Positions 54,651-63,932 are shown, numbered from the stretch's first letter. The stretch: 64,000 nt of DNA from Oscillospiraceae bacterium (GCA_018110925.1 JAGAZJ010000034.1:56431-120430), one strand, 5' to 3'. A program made the numbers and translations. Notes: generated from the sequence alone by a model not told the origin.

Positions 54651-55093
54651 TGATGAGACTCAGACCATACAGCAGGCGCGTGTTCTATTACGAGACAGAC
54701 AAAATGGGTATCGTACACCACTCAAACTACATACGCTGGTTTGAGGAGGCAAGAGTCGATGTGATAGAACAGGCAGGACTGCCGTTCGAGACCGTTGAGG
54801 CAGAGGGGCTCATGGTCCCTGTGCTGTCGGCTTCATGTGAATACCGTCTGCCATTCCGTTTCGGTGATGTGTTCACTGTAAAGGCATATATCCCCGATTT
54901 CGGAAAGATACGCTTCTCTGTAATATACGAGGTATATGACGAGGAGGGTAATCTGCGTGCAAACGGTGAGACCACCCACTGCTTTGTCGATATGGAAATG
55001 AGACCCGTCAGGATCAAGAACTCTCATCAGAGGGTATATGATATATACGACGAGTTGAGCAAGGCAGGCAGAGCCCTCTACGATCCCGAATGA
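54650..55093 (+). CDS. Acyl-CoA thioesterase (4HBT, YbgC-like)
   Basis: 147 residues. The hotdog-fold signature YYETDKMGIVHHSNYIRWFEEAR (seen from residue 13) and a final ETTHCFVD strand place it in the 4-hydroxybenzoyl-CoA thioesterase family, which hydrolyses acyl-CoA esters. The substrate is not determined. ATG at 54650 overlaps the thrS stop; 54653 is also possible. Confidence 0.85.
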   Translation: MMRLRPYSRRVFYYETDKMGIVHHSNYIRWFEEARVDVIEQAGLPFETVEAEGLMVPVLSASCEYRLPFRFGDVFTVKAYIPDFGKIRFSVIYEVYDEEGNLRANGETTHCFVDMEMRPVRIKNSHQRVYDIYDELSKAGRALYDPE

Positions 55094-55120
55094 GACCAAA
55101 GCACTGATACAGATACAGAA

Positions 55121-55147
55121 AGACCACGAAATGCGCTTTCGTGGTCT
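55121..55147. terminator. Bidirectional terminator between the thioesterase and the ABC importer
   Basis: AGACCACGAAA and TTTCGTGGTCT flank a five-base loop, with A- and T-runs outside. Confidence 0.83.
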
Positions 55148-55153
55148 TTGCTG

Positions 55154-55924
55154 TTATTTCACAGCCGTGACTGTACTGTATATCCTGCCGTTATGTTCTA
55201 TATCCGTGATAAGCACATCAACTCCGAAGGAATGCCTGATGTTATCTGCTGTGATGACCTCTCTCACCGCACCGTAAACAGGAGCTTCGTCCCTTGACAT
55301 AAGAAGTGCCTTGTGTGCGGTGGCAAGCGCATTCTGCGGAAAATGAGTGTTGAATATCACTATCATTCCCTTTTCGGACAGACGTCTTATTATAGACAGC
55401 ATTAGCTCCTGATTTCTGAAGTCGAGCCCCGATTCAGGCTCGTCAAGTATCAGAACGGAGGGCTCTGCCGCCAGTGCCCTTGCAATCATAACAGTCTGGA
55501 GCTCACCGCCCGACAGACGATCACAGCGCTTATCCGACAGGGAATCTATGCCCATTTCGTCAACAGCTCGCTGTACTATCTCTCTGTCATGGGCGGACGG
55601 AGTGCCGAAAAGCCCGATATGTGCGCTTCTGCCGAGAGTGACCATCTCACGCACGCTGTATGACGGCGGCAGGGTGTGAAGCTGCGGTACATACGCCATT
55701 TTCTGCCACTGTGTCTTGTCGCCTGTCATACTCTGACCGTCAAGGAGAACCTTTCCGTCCGCAAGCTTCAGAAGCCCTGTTATACAGCGCAGCAAAGTCG
55801 TTTTGCCGCAGCCGTTCGGTCCTAAGACCGCAAGTATCTCGCCGCCCTCAAGAGAGAAAGAAATTTCCTTGAATATCCCTCTTTCACCGTAGGCAAATGA
55901 GCCCTTTTCTATCTCAAACCTCAT
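55154..55924 (-). CDS. FecE/BtuD-type ABC transporter ATPase
   Basis: 256 residues: Walker A GPNGCGKTTLLRC near 36, signature LSGGELQTVMIARALA near 138, Walker B LILDEPESGLD near 160, switch His in FNTHFP near 190. It powers the permease, whose gene is just upstream and overlaps by four bases. Ligand class: iron-chelate, cobalamin, or oxyanion type. Confidence 0.9.
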   Translation of the reverse strand: MRFEIEKGSFAYGERGIFKEISFSLEGGEILAVLGPNGCGKTTLLRCITGLLKLADGKVLLDGQSMTGDKTQWQKMAYVPQLHTLPPSYSVREMVTLGRSAHIGLFGTPSAHDREIVQRAVDEMGIDSLSDKRCDRLSGGELQTVMIARALAAEPSVLILDEPESGLDFRNQELMLSIIRRLSEKGMIVIFNTHFPQNALATAHKALLMSRDEAPVYGAVREVITADNIRHSFGVDVLITDIEHNGRIYSTVTAVK

Positions 55925-56910
55925 GTCCTGTCTCTCCTTCTCCTGAGAAGCGCTATGAACATGGGCGCACCGATAAGCGCCGTAAGTATTGATATGGGTA
56001 TCTCAGCGGCTGTCATTGTCCTTGCAAGCGTGTCCATTATCATCATGAATACCGCCCCCAGAGATATCGAAAGCGGTATGACGCTCTTACCAGATGAACC
56101 GCCTATCATCCGTGATATGTGCGGCACGAGCAGACCTATCCAGCCGACTTGACCGCACATCGACACACATGATGCTGTAATAAGCGATGCGGCTATGATA
56201 AACACCGCACGCACAAGACCGACGTTCATCCCGAGCGAAGCCGCCTCGTCCTCCGAGAGGGCTATGATGTCCAGCCTCCATCTGAGGAGAAAGATGACCG
56301 CTGTACCGAGAACTATGAGCGGCAGTCCCACAGCCAGGCTCTTGTATGATGCCCTTGCCATACTGCCCATGAGCCAATAGGTTATTGCAGGCAGTTCGTC
56401 AACAGGGTCTGCAACATATTTTACCAGCGCCACCAGTGCCTGAAATACGGATGATACCGCCATACCGCCCAGTATAACCGATGACACCGACCTGTCACGT
56501 CCTGCTATCACCATAGTCAGCAGACAGGCTGAACAGCCGAATATCAGCGCCGTCACCTGTGTGCCGAAAAGCGCCGACCCTGTGAGCATAGCCAGTGCCG
56601 CACCGAATGATGCACCGCTCGCCACTCCGAGAGTATCGGGCGTGGCAAGAGCATTTGAGAAAACACCCTGAAACGCCGCACCTGCCGCAGAAAGCCCCGC
56701 CCCTACAAATGCCGCCAGTATTATCCTGGGCATGCGGATGTTCCACACCACGGAATAGGCATTCTTAGCGGCCTCATAACCTGTGAGCCTTGCAAAAAGC
56801 ACAGACAGGCTCTCGGCAAACCCTATGGAGTATCTACCTATCCCCGTGCATATGACTGCTGTGATAAAAGGGAGCAATGTAAGTATCGGTAAATATCGTT
56901 TCTTCATCAT
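55921..56910 (-). CDS. FecCD/BtuC-type ABC transporter permease
   Basis: 329 residues, about ten membrane helices. Conserved PRIILAAFVGAGLSAAGAAFQ (near 60), the TPDTLGVASGASFGAALA block, and GLLVPHISRMIGG near 262 mark the FecCD family. It pairs with the ATPase downstream and the binding protein upstream. Confidence 0.92.
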   Translation of the reverse strand: MMKKRYLPILTLLPFITAVICTGIGRYSIGFAESLSVLFARLTGYEAAKNAYSVVWNIRMPRIILAAFVGAGLSAAGAAFQGVFSNALATPDTLGVASGASFGAALAMLTGSALFGTQVTALIFGCSACLLTMVIAGRDRSVSSVILGGMAVSSVFQALVALVKYVADPVDELPAITYWLMGSMARASYKSLAVGLPLIVLGTAVIFLLRWRLDIIALSEDEAASLGMNVGLVRAVFIIAASLITASCVSMCGQVGWIGLLVPHISRMIGGSSGKSVIPLSISLGAVFMMIMDTLARTMTAAEIPISILTALIGAPMFIALLRRRRDRT

Positions 56911-56921
56911 ATCACTCCTGT

Positions 56922-56953
56922 AAAAAAAGCAGGCGGAACGCTCCGCCTGCTTT
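56922..56953 (-). terminator. Terminator between binding-protein and permease genes
   Basis: Minus strand GCAGGCGGA and TCCGCCTGC (56950-56942 and 56937-56929) flank a four-base loop, followed by seven T. It lies inside the operon, so most transcripts should end after the binding protein. Confidence 0.85.
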
Positions 56954-56957
56954 GCTG

Positions 56958-58187
56958 TTACTGTTTTGCCGCAGCCGCCGCTGAGGGATTGTATATTGTC
57001 TGTATATCCTCGTCCGAGAGTTCAATATCGTAATGCTTCTTGAAATATTCCTTTATGTCGCTGTCAAGGTCGATATCGGCGTAGACATCGGGCTGTATGG
57101 TCTTTGCCACCCATTCCAGAGAGAGAGCCGCATCGGATGATGCAGGATACCAGCGGTACATTCCGAGAGGGAACTTGTATACCTTGCCGTTCGCTACTGC
57201 CGAAACACCGCTCCAGTCCTCAGAAACAGTGTTGTTTATCAGGTCGTCGGGAGTGTACTGTATGAAGTTTGTTATGAGGATGATATCCGGATCCCATGCA
57301 TATATCTGCTCCATGTTGACCTCTGTCTGACCCTTGATCTCTGCTGCCGCATTCACGCCGCCTGCCGCATTTATCCAGTACTCACCGAATGAGCCCGAGC
57401 CTGCTGCCTTTATGCCGCTCTCATCATAGTTGAAGAGTATCAGTACGGAGGGCTTGTCCTCCTCGGGTATCTCAGCGGACTTTGCCTTTACCTTTTCCGC
57501 TATTGCTCTTGCATCATCAACGATAGCGTTTGCATTGTCCTCTTCGCCGTATATCTGACCGAGGAGCTGTACCCATGAAGCATAGGTCTCGACCGTATCA
57601 AATCCTGCGATGGAGGGAGAGAATGCCACTGCGGGGATGCCTGCGCTCTCATAAAGAGCTCTTTCGTCCTTGTTTGCCGCAGAGAATATCACCATATCGG
57701 GTTCAAGAGTGAGGAGCTGTTCAACGTTTATCTCGCCGTTCTCCACAAAGCTCGTGTCTGCATTGGCGATCTCGGGATAAAGGTTTATCAGAAATGAGTT
57801 CTTGGCGGCTGACATGGCCTGCGGATGCATACCCACTATCTCGTCCGCAGAACCCCTGAAAAGGCAGAACACCGACGGCACGGGGAATATTGAGGAAACC
57901 ACGACCCTGTGTACCTCCTCGGGGATCTCGACCTCGGTTCCCGTCTGGTCGGTTATTATCCTTGTACCTGTCCTGACCTCAGCTTCAGTCTCTGCCTCGG
58001 TCTCAGATTCTGTCACTGTTTCCGCTTCGGTTTCAGGCGCTGCGGCTTCGGTCTGTTCAGTCTCCGAGACGCTCTCGCTGACTATCTCGGTCGGTGAAGT
58101 CTCAGCGGTGGGTGCAGTCTGAACGCCGCACGAAGTCATCATCGCCACAGCCAGCAGGGCAGGGATGATGCTGAATTTTTTCTTCAT
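56958..58187 (-). CDS. Metal or chelate ABC transporter substrate-binding lipoprotein
   Basis: 409 residues. Lipobox at MTSC (Cys about 20), then a 60-residue Glu/Thr-rich linker (ETEAETVTESETEAETEAEV in part), then a TroA/FhuD-like fold: RIITDQTGTEVEIPEEVHRVV near 80, and a C-terminal MYRWYPASSDAALSLEWVA. The WYP.S.DA.LSL segment resembles the HemV-2/MolA-type group. Ligand could be iron chelate, cobalamin, or molybdate. The neighbouring window operon has ModAB without an ATPase. Confidence 0.87.
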   Translation of the reverse strand: MKKKFSIIPALLAVAMMTSCGVQTAPTAETSPTEIVSESVSETEQTEAAAPETEAETVTESETEAETEAEVRTGTRIITDQTGTEVEIPEEVHRVVVSSIFPVPSVFCLFRGSADEIVGMHPQAMSAAKNSFLINLYPEIANADTSFVENGEINVEQLLTLEPDMVIFSAANKDERALYESAGIPAVAFSPSIAGFDTVETYASWVQLLGQIYGEEDNANAIVDDARAIAEKVKAKSAEIPEEDKPSVLILFNYDESGIKAAGSGSFGEYWINAAGGVNAAAEIKGQTEVNMEQIYAWDPDIILITNFIQYTPDDLINNTVSEDWSGVSAVANGKVYKFPLGMYRWYPASSDAALSLEWVAKTIQPDVYADIDLDSDIKEYFKKHYDIELSDEDIQTIYNPSAAAAAKQ

Positions 58188-58222
58188 AATATCTCTCCTC
58201 GATCATTCTTTTTACTATATCC

Positions 58223-58287
58223 GGCAGTCATCGGCCACCCGGACTGCCCGCAAGATGATTGTAGCATAAAAGGGAGTATAATGTCAA
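58223..58287 (-). promoter_or_regulatory. Promoter and leader hairpin of the binding-protein gene
   Basis: Minus strand TTGACA (58287-58282), 18 bases, TACAAT (58263-58258), then the hairpin GGCAGTC/GACTGCC (58248-58242 with 58229-58223) in the leader. Confidence 0.6.
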
Positions 58288-58373
58288 CGATAATATATCC
58301 TAAAACAAACCAAAAAAGTATAATTTAATTTAATAATATGACAAATCATCACAGCATCAGAAACTGTACCCGT

Positions 58374-58407
58374 AAAAAAACGCCACAGCATCGGTATACT
58401 GCGGCGT
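58374..58407 (-). terminator. Terminator of the XRE gene
   Basis: Minus strand ACGCCGCAG and CTGTGGCGT (one wobble) flank a ten-base loop, followed by seven T. Confidence 0.85.
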
Positions 58408-58441
58408 ACTATATTCGATCTATTGCCTGTGAGCAGTCAGG

Positions 58442-59074
58442 TCATTCGGACTGGTTTATGAATCCCTCTGCCCTCTTGATCTCGTTCAACAGTGAGGATA
58501 CATACTCGGGATATTCCTCTGTAAGTGAGTTGGTGGTGATAGACATATCCGCCAGCATACTGTCGCACACAAGAGCCGCAGACAACGCTCTGCTGCGCTC
58601 CATAGCCGCCAGTGCAAGACCGTCTGCCGATATCTCACTGACCGTGAAAAACCTGCGGTCATTTTTCGCATTAGCGCCGTAAAGCACTCTGAACACCCTG
58701 TACACAGAAAGGCTGAGGTACTGCTCTATATTCGCAGTCAACTCATCACTGCCGCTCTTCTCGAGAAGTGCGAAAAGCACCGCCTCGGAATCGCTTATGC
58801 GCTTGTGTGACTGCGAGGAGACGGCTGTGGTCTCGCTGCCGTTCATCTGTGCCGCCGAGCCGTACGGCTCTGCACACCTACCGAGGAGATAGTCACAGGA
58901 AACACCGTAGTAGTCAGCTGTGCGCACCAGAAATTCAAGTCCGCACTCTCTGATGCCCTTTTCGTAGTGCGAGAGAAGAGCCTGTGAAACGCCGAGATCA
59001 GCAGCGGCTTGCTTCTGACTAATTTTCTTCTCTTTTCTGAGAAGAGTGATTATACGGGAAAAATCCGTATTCAC
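58442..59074 (-). CDS. XRE-family transcriptional regulator with C-terminal sensor-like domain
   Basis: 210 residues from GTG at 59074 (GAGG seven bases upstream). Residues 5-65 are a helix-turn-helix of the Cro/C1 type (ISQKQAAADLGVSQALLSHYEKGIR region), ending DYLLGR. The remaining 140 residues are helical, without a known domain. Own promoter and terminator; target unknown. Confidence 0.82.
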   Translation of the reverse strand: MNTDFSRIITLLRKEKKISQKQAAADLGVSQALLSHYEKGIRECGLEFLVRTADYYGVSCDYLLGRCAEPYGSAAQMNGSETTAVSSQSHKRISDSEAVLFALLEKSGSDELTANIEQYLSLSVYRVFRVLYGANAKNDRRFFTVSEISADGLALAAMERSRALSAALVCDSMLADMSITTNSLTEEYPEYVSSLLNEIKRAEGFINQSE

Positions 59075-59118
59075 GCTATCACCTCGCACCAAAATACAGT
59101 AGTTCTACATACCGTATA

Positions 59119-59146
59119 ATTATATAACAAAACATACAATTTGTAA
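59119..59146 (-). promoter_or_regulatory. Promoter of the XRE gene
   Basis: Minus strand TTACAA (59146-59141), 16 bases, TATAAT (59124-59119). Confidence 0.65.
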
Positions 59147-59188
59147 ATAGAAAAACACGGCAAAAAGAAATTTTTACCTGTAAATTTT

Positions 59189-60619
59189 TTATGAACGGTT
59201 CTTTGTGCGGAACCAGAAGGTACTGCCCACGTTCTCCTCAGAACGCACGCCGAATTCAAAACCGTGCATGATGAGTATCTGCTTTACGATCGACAGTCCG
59301 AGACCCGTGCCGATGACCTCACGCTTTGACTTCTCCGCTCTGTAATATCTGTCGAATATCAGCGGCAGAAGCTCCTTTGATATGCCGGGACCTGTATCTG
59401 TGACAGCTATCTCCATGCCGTCAGAAACAGGCACTGCGGTCACATAGATATCTCTGCTCTCTCCGGAATAGTTGACGGCATTGTTCACCAGATTGTATAT
59501 GACCTGATCGAATTTTATCGGGTCTGCGGTGACCATTGAACCCTCCGGTACACTGACATAGAATTTATATCCGTCACGCTCCGACAGCAGGGAATACCTT
59601 GCCATTATGGAGTTTATCCGCTCGGACAGGTCAAAATCAGTCAGAGACAGCTCAGATCCGCCGTTCTCCAGCTTTGTAAGGTCGAGTATATCATTTACAA
59701 GTGCGGCGAGCCTGTCGCTCTCCTCTATGATTATGCCGAGATGCTCGTCCCTTTTCACCGGATCATCGCCCGACAGATCCCTTATCATCTCCGCATACGC
59801 CTTGACCATAGTGAGTGGCGTGCGCAGGTCATGGGATATGTTTGCCATAAGGTCACGGCGCATGGTGTCTATCTTTGTGATCTCGCAGGAGGCAAAATTC
59901 AGTGTCTCTGCCAGCTGCTCGGTCTCGGTGTATCCGTTGCCGTTGAATTCAACGTTATAATCGCCCTGCCCCAGCTTTGCGGCAGACTTCGTGATACGGG
60001 TGATAGGCGTGCTTATGAGCCTTGACAGGAATATTGATATGCCAAATCCCAGTATGAGCATAGCAACGGTTATCTGTATCATCTGCACCCTTATGACCCC
60101 AACCGTTGAATCAAGAGGTTCAAGAGAGGTATTTATCATAAGGTACCGTATCGCTCCCCTGCCGCCTATGGACTTTACATACAAAAGCGTGTCATCGCCG
60201 TAGCGCGGATTGAGGAGCTCTGCATAGTACACACCGTCTGCGGCGCTGTCGGCACTCTGCCTGTATGACCTGAGGTCGGATTCGGACGAACCGTGTATCA
60301 GACAGTGATTTGAAGTGACATCATAGGAATATATGGTAAGTCCGTACCTGTCCTGCAATATGATGCACATATCATACTCATGCGCCAGATCCTCTATCTG
60401 CCTGCTTGTGAGACTGCCGTTCACAGCGGATGTGATTATCCTTGACGAGACAAGCTCTATGTCATTCTCCTTGCGTGAACGGTAATTCGTTTCAAGGGTC
60501 GCAATGAAGGATATCCATATCAGCACGAGTATCGCCACTATGAATATGGCAAAGTATATCCATACCGTGAAGCGAACGCTCCTGAGAGCCTTGCGCAGAT
60601 CGCTCTTACCTACCGACAT
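59189..60619 (-). CDS. Membrane sensor histidine kinase
   Basis: 476 residues. Two membrane helices (about 18-42 and 182-204) enclose an outside sensor domain. HAMP follows (RLISTPITRITKSAAKL), then HisKA with MANISHDLRTPLTM (His near 268), and HATPase (VIYNLVNNAVNYSG, DTGPGI, GTGLGLSIVKQI). It phosphorylates the response regulator encoded just upstream, which overlaps by 14 bases. Signal unknown. Confidence 0.93.
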   Translation of the reverse strand: MSVGKSDLRKALRSVRFTVWIYFAIFIVAILVLIWISFIATLETNYRSRKENDIELVSSRIITSAVNGSLTSRQIEDLAHEYDMCIILQDRYGLTIYSYDVTSNHCLIHGSSESDLRSYRQSADSAADGVYYAELLNPRYGDDTLLYVKSIGGRGAIRYLMINTSLEPLDSTVGVIRVQMIQITVAMLILGFGISIFLSRLISTPITRITKSAAKLGQGDYNVEFNGNGYTETEQLAETLNFASCEITKIDTMRRDLMANISHDLRTPLTMVKAYAEMIRDLSGDDPVKRDEHLGIIIEESDRLAALVNDILDLTKLENGGSELSLTDFDLSERINSIMARYSLLSERDGYKFYVSVPEGSMVTADPIKFDQVIYNLVNNAVNYSGESRDIYVTAVPVSDGMEIAVTDTGPGISKELLPLIFDRYYRAEKSKREVIGTGLGLSIVKQILIMHGFEFGVRSEENVGSTFWFRTKNRS

Positions 60620-61286
60620 CGAACTTGTATCCCATTCCTCTCAGGGTAACGATGAATTTTCTGTACTCCCCTATGGAATTGCGAAGCATCTTTATATGTG
60701 TGTCAACAGTTCTGTCATCGCCGTAGAAATCATAGCCCCATACCTCTGTAAGAAGCTTTTCTCTTGACAGGGCTATGCCCTTGTTCCTGACCATATAGAA
60801 AAGCAGGTCGTATTCCTTGGGCGTGAGCGAAGCGGGAACACCGTCAACGAGCACCTCTCTGCCCGTCATATCTATCTCCAGCCCCTCAAACTTCACTATC
60901 TGCTTGCTGTCGCTGTCATCCGAAGCGGCGCTGCGCTTGATGACGGCACGCATCCTTGCCAGCAGTTCCTTTGGTGAGAAAGGCTTTGTAACATAGTCAT
61001 CGACACCCAGCTCAAATCCGAACAGCTTGTCATACTCCTCTCCCCTTGCAGAGAGCATAATGACGGGTATCTGTTTGGTCTTGCGTATCTCCTTGACCGC
61101 CGAATAACCGTCGAGCTTCGGCATCATAATATCCATGATGATAAGGTCAAAATCCTCTGTGCGGCACATTTCCACCGCCTGCATACCGTCCTCGGCCTCA
61201 CTGGTCTCATAGCCCTCGAACTTAGCGTACTCGCTGATAACGTTGCGGATGTTTTTCTCGTCGTCCACGATAAGTACCTTTTTCAC
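60606..61286 (-). CDS. OmpR/PhoB-family response regulator
   Basis: 226 residues. Receiver domain (1-120): VLIVDDE, phosphoacceptor Asp in IIMDIMMPKLDG (near 53), Lys in VTKPF. Winged helix (130-226): SLTPKEYDLLFYMVRNKG, VWGYDFYGDDRTVDTHIKMLR. Binds DNA when phosphorylated by the next kinase. Fifteen bases behind cysE. Confidence 0.95.
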   Translation of the reverse strand: MKKVLIVDDEKNIRNVISEYAKFEGYETSEAEDGMQAVEMCRTEDFDLIIMDIMMPKLDGYSAVKEIRKTKQIPVIMLSARGEEYDKLFGFELGVDDYVTKPFSPKELLARMRAVIKRSAASDDSDSKQIVKFEGLEIDMTGREVLVDGVPASLTPKEYDLLFYMVRNKGIALSREKLLTEVWGYDFYGDDRTVDTHIKMLRNSIGEYRKFIVTLRGMGYKFDVGR

Positions 61287-61301
61287 GCAAAATACCCCTT
61301 T

Positions 61302-62276
61302 CTAAATAACATAGAACCAGCTTTCGTCCTGCTCTATCTCAGACAGCTCCACAGTCTTTTTCTTACCGTAATTGACGGATAGCTCCTGATTCTTTATGCT
61401 CACCCTTGCGCCTGCCTTTATGGATGTGGTTATGAAGGCATTACCGCCTATCACAACGTCGTGACCTATGACGGTCTCGCCGCCGAGAATGGATGCACCG
61501 GAATATATGGTGACATTATCCTCGATAGTCGGATGACGCTTGACATTTTTGAGAGACTGACCGCCCCTTGTGGAGAGCGCACCGAGAGTAACGCCCTGAT
61601 ATACCTTGACGTTATCGCCGATGATAGTTGTCTCACCTATAACTATGCCCGTGCCGTGGTCGATGAAGAAGTACTTGCCGATGGTGGCGCCCGGGTGTAT
61701 ATCAACTCCCGTGACGCTGTGCGCATACTCGGTCATGATCCTGGGTATGAGCGGCACGCCGAGGGTGAACAGCTCATGTGCGAGCCTGTATACCATGATC
61801 GCATAAAGTCCGGGATAGGAATAAATGATCTCGTCCTTGTTGAACGCCGCCGGGTCTCCGTCAAATGCCGCCTGCACATCTGTCTCTATGTATTCCCTTA
61901 TCTTTGGGATAGTGGCAAGATAGTCAAAGGCGATCTTCTCCGCACACTCCTCAGCGGTAGCGCCTTCAAGGCACTCACAGCCCTCGACATATCTCAGTAC
62001 TATGGTTATCTGGCGGATAAGGTTGTACAGCACGTCCTCAAGCTGCATGGTGATGTTGTTCCTGACAGTATAGACCTTATAGCTCTTGTTCTTGAAAAAG
62101 CCCGGGAACACGATGTTTCTCAGCTGCTCTATCATTCTGACTATAACATCCTTATCGGGCTGGACAAAGCCGTCATAGCGGTCTATATCCCTGTCGTTGG
62201 TGTAGTCGGAGAGAATATTCTCAACGACTACGTTCAGCTTGTCTTCAAGGTTCTTGTCGGTTCTGTCATTATACAT
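61302..62276 (-). CDS. cysE: Serine O-acetyltransferase (EpsC/CysE type)
   Basis: 324 residues. N-terminal helical domain, then a left-handed beta-helix: IHPGATIGKYFFIDHGTG, VIGETTIIGDNVKVYQGVTLGA (near 210). Catalytic His in DHGTG and VKRHP. It makes O-acetylserine for cysteine synthesis. The long N-terminus matches the EpsC group. It lies ten bases after the DUF4317 gene; GAGG precedes the ATG. Confidence 0.92.
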   Translation of the reverse strand: MYNDRTDKNLEDKLNVVVENILSDYTNDRDIDRYDGFVQPDKDVIVRMIEQLRNIVFPGFFKNKSYKVYTVRNNITMQLEDVLYNLIRQITIVLRYVEGCECLEGATAEECAEKIAFDYLATIPKIREYIETDVQAAFDGDPAAFNKDEIIYSYPGLYAIMVYRLAHELFTLGVPLIPRIMTEYAHSVTGVDIHPGATIGKYFFIDHGTGIVIGETTIIGDNVKVYQGVTLGALSTRGGQSLKNVKRHPTIEDNVTIYSGASILGGETVIGHDVVIGGNAFITTSIKAGARVSIKNQELSVNYGKKKTVELSEIEQDESWFYVI

Positions 62277-62286
62277 ATATCATACC

Positions 62287-63441
62287 TCATTCGGCATCAT
62301 TTGCCTCGGATGTCTCAACGGTAGTATCTATGCCATTGATCTTCAGATTGGGATCATCAAGGTCGATTATCAGGCACTTCCTGCCCTGTATCACAGATGT
62401 GCGCACCTTGTCAACAGCATCCTTGCCGATATTCACCGTGATCGCCTCTGCGGAGAGAACGGTCTTTGTCTCAACAAGGTTAGAAGCCTTCAGGGGGAAC
62501 TCCCCTACTATCCTTGCATACACATCATCAACGGCAGTGAGCTTATCATCGCTGACACCGGCATCGGCAAGGATATTTTTGAGTCTGGGACTGTCTATCA
62601 GCGTCGGCTCTGTCTCGTTCTTGTTCTGAGCGATGACATCCTCTATTATGTCATTGACCTGAGTGATGACAGTGTAGTCAAGCTCATCGCCGCATACATT
62701 TGTCAGAACAGCTCTGAAACGTTCCTTTTCGCCCTCTGCTGTATAGCTGAATGTACAGTCAAGCACATCCTCGACTATGGAGAGATTGGGCTTCTTTGGG
62801 CTTCTGGTGTAGTACATCACCGAATTCACATCTGCGCTCCTGTCGGAGAACACGGGGAAGAGTATGCCGTCCTGGGGCGCACGGGATATTATCATCTCGG
62901 TATTGGCCTTTTTGTATATGCCCTCTCTCTCCCTGTCGTAGAACAGGCCGTCATCACCCGTATTGGCGGGACAAAGTGCGGTTACGAGGAAATTGAAATC
63001 GCCGTCCTCATCATCGAGCTTGTCGTCGTTCTTATCCTTTTTCAGAACCGTGTAGGAGCAATAACCCACTATTACGGTATACGCCGTACCAATCGCCGCA
63101 TTCTCAGATATTCTTGAGATAAGCTCCGAGTTTGCGTCTTCATCGTCGAGCTTGCCTTTGAGCGCCTTATAGAGCGTATACTGTGCGCCGCCCTCTTCAT
63201 AACTCTCATTCGGGAAGGCATATTCGGTAAGGTTCTTGCCCAGACTGCCGCCGAGCGCCTTTTTGAGTGTTTCCATCACTACACTGCACTCATCCTCGTC
63301 CATCAGAACATAGCTCTTGACCTCACTGCAGGCGATATTCTTCTCACCGTCGATAAATGCATAGAGCACCTTATTGAGTGTAAACAGCCCTGATTCGGCT
63401 GAAAAATTCTTTTTGATCTCTCCGAGTTCCTTTTTGTTCAT
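62287..63441 (-). CDS. DUF4317 domain protein
   Basis: 384 residues from ATG at 63441 (GGGAG seven bases upstream). The N-terminus MNKKELGEIKKNFSAESG and the internal Cys/Asp-rich ENAAIGTAYTVIVGYCSYTVL segment match DUF4317, a family of Clostridia with unknown function. No signal or membrane segment is visible. First gene of the operon with cysE and the two-component pair. Confidence 0.85.
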   Translation of the reverse strand: MNKKELGEIKKNFSAESGLFTLNKVLYAFIDGEKNIACSEVKSYVLMDEDECSVVMETLKKALGGSLGKNLTEYAFPNESYEEGGAQYTLYKALKGKLDDEDANSELISRISENAAIGTAYTVIVGYCSYTVLKKDKNDDKLDDEDGDFNFLVTALCPANTGDDGLFYDREREGIYKKANTEMIISRAPQDGILFPVFSDRSADVNSVMYYTRSPKKPNLSIVEDVLDCTFSYTAEGEKERFRAVLTNVCGDELDYTVITQVNDIIEDVIAQNKNETEPTLIDSPRLKNILADAGVSDDKLTAVDDVYARIVGEFPLKASNLVETKTVLSAEAITVNIGKDAVDKVRTSVIQGRKCLIIDLDDPNLKINGIDTTVETSEANDAE

Positions 63442-63500
63442 CTTTATTCTCCCGTATTCATTTTCAAAAGGTATCATACCAGACGAGCCTTTTGCTATAA

Positions 63501-63529
63501 AGTATACCACAACGCCGGCAAAAAGTCAA
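63501..63529 (-). promoter_or_regulatory. Promoter of the DUF4317-cysE-two-component operon
   Basis: Minus strand TTGACT (63529-63524), 17 bases, TATACT (63506-63501). Confidence 0.8.
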
Positions 63530-63610
63530 ACAAATCTGCTTTTTTATCTAAGAATATCTTGCTGTCATTTCATCGTTACTTAAAGGACATCTCTTCATAT
63601 AAATAAAAAA

Positions 63611-63624
63611 GCGCCGCAGGGCGC
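63611..63624. repeat. Short GC-rich hairpin with flanking A/T runs
   Basis: GCGCC-GCAG-GGCGC, with six A before and ATATATTTTT after. It has the look of a weak terminator, yet no gene ends here on either strand. Confidence 0.45.
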
Positions 63625-63670
63625 AATATATTTTTGGTCAATTTGACCGCACTTTATTTGAATATTTCTA

Positions 63671-63699
63671 TTGACAAAACCAGCCAGATAGTATATAAT
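63671..63699 (+). promoter_or_regulatory. tRNA promoter
   Basis: TTGACA (63671-63676), 17 bases, TATAAT (63694-63699). Confidence 0.9.
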
Positions 63700-63732
63700 A
63701 TATAAGTCGCACGGTCGTAAGGCGGCAAATGT

Positions 63733-63808
63733 GGCGGTATAGCTCAGTGGCTAGAGCAACCGGTTCATACCCGGTAGGTCGTAAGTTCAAATCTCACTGC
63801 CGCTACCA
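63733..63808 (+). tRNA. tRNA-Met (anticodon CAU)
   Basis: 76 bases with encoded CCA. Acceptor GGCGGTA pairs with TGCCGCT, D-stem GCTC/GAGC, anticodon stem ACCGG/CCGGT around TTCATAC, and a T-loop TTCAAAT (one mismatch in the T stem). Could also be tRNA-Ile read with modified CAU. Confidence 0.9.
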
Positions 63809-63809
63809 T

Positions 63810-63884
63810 GGCCCGTTGGTCAAGAGGTTAAGACGACGCCCTTTCACGGCGTAATCATGGGTTCAATTCCCGTACGGGTCACCA
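63810..63884 (+). tRNA. tRNA-Glu (anticodon UUC)
   Basis: 75 bases with encoded CCA, one base after tRNA-Met. Acceptor GGCCCGT pairs with ACGGGTC, anticodon loop CTTTCAC, T-loop TTCAATT. Confidence 0.95.
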
Positions 63885-63893
63885 AACCATATG

Positions 63894-63932
63894 CTCGGAA
63901 ACAGCGTAATATCGCCGTTTCCGAGTTTTTCT
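63894..63932 (+). terminator. Terminator of the tRNA transcript
   Basis: CTCGGAAAC (63894-63902) and GTTTCCGAG (63917-63925), then TTTTTCTTTT. Beyond it, to 64000, I see no gene. Confidence 0.9.

Noticed and set aside
58374-58407. Hairpin read as a regulatory leader of the ABC importer
   Set aside because: It is on the wrong side of the importer promoter and fits the terminator of the XRE gene.
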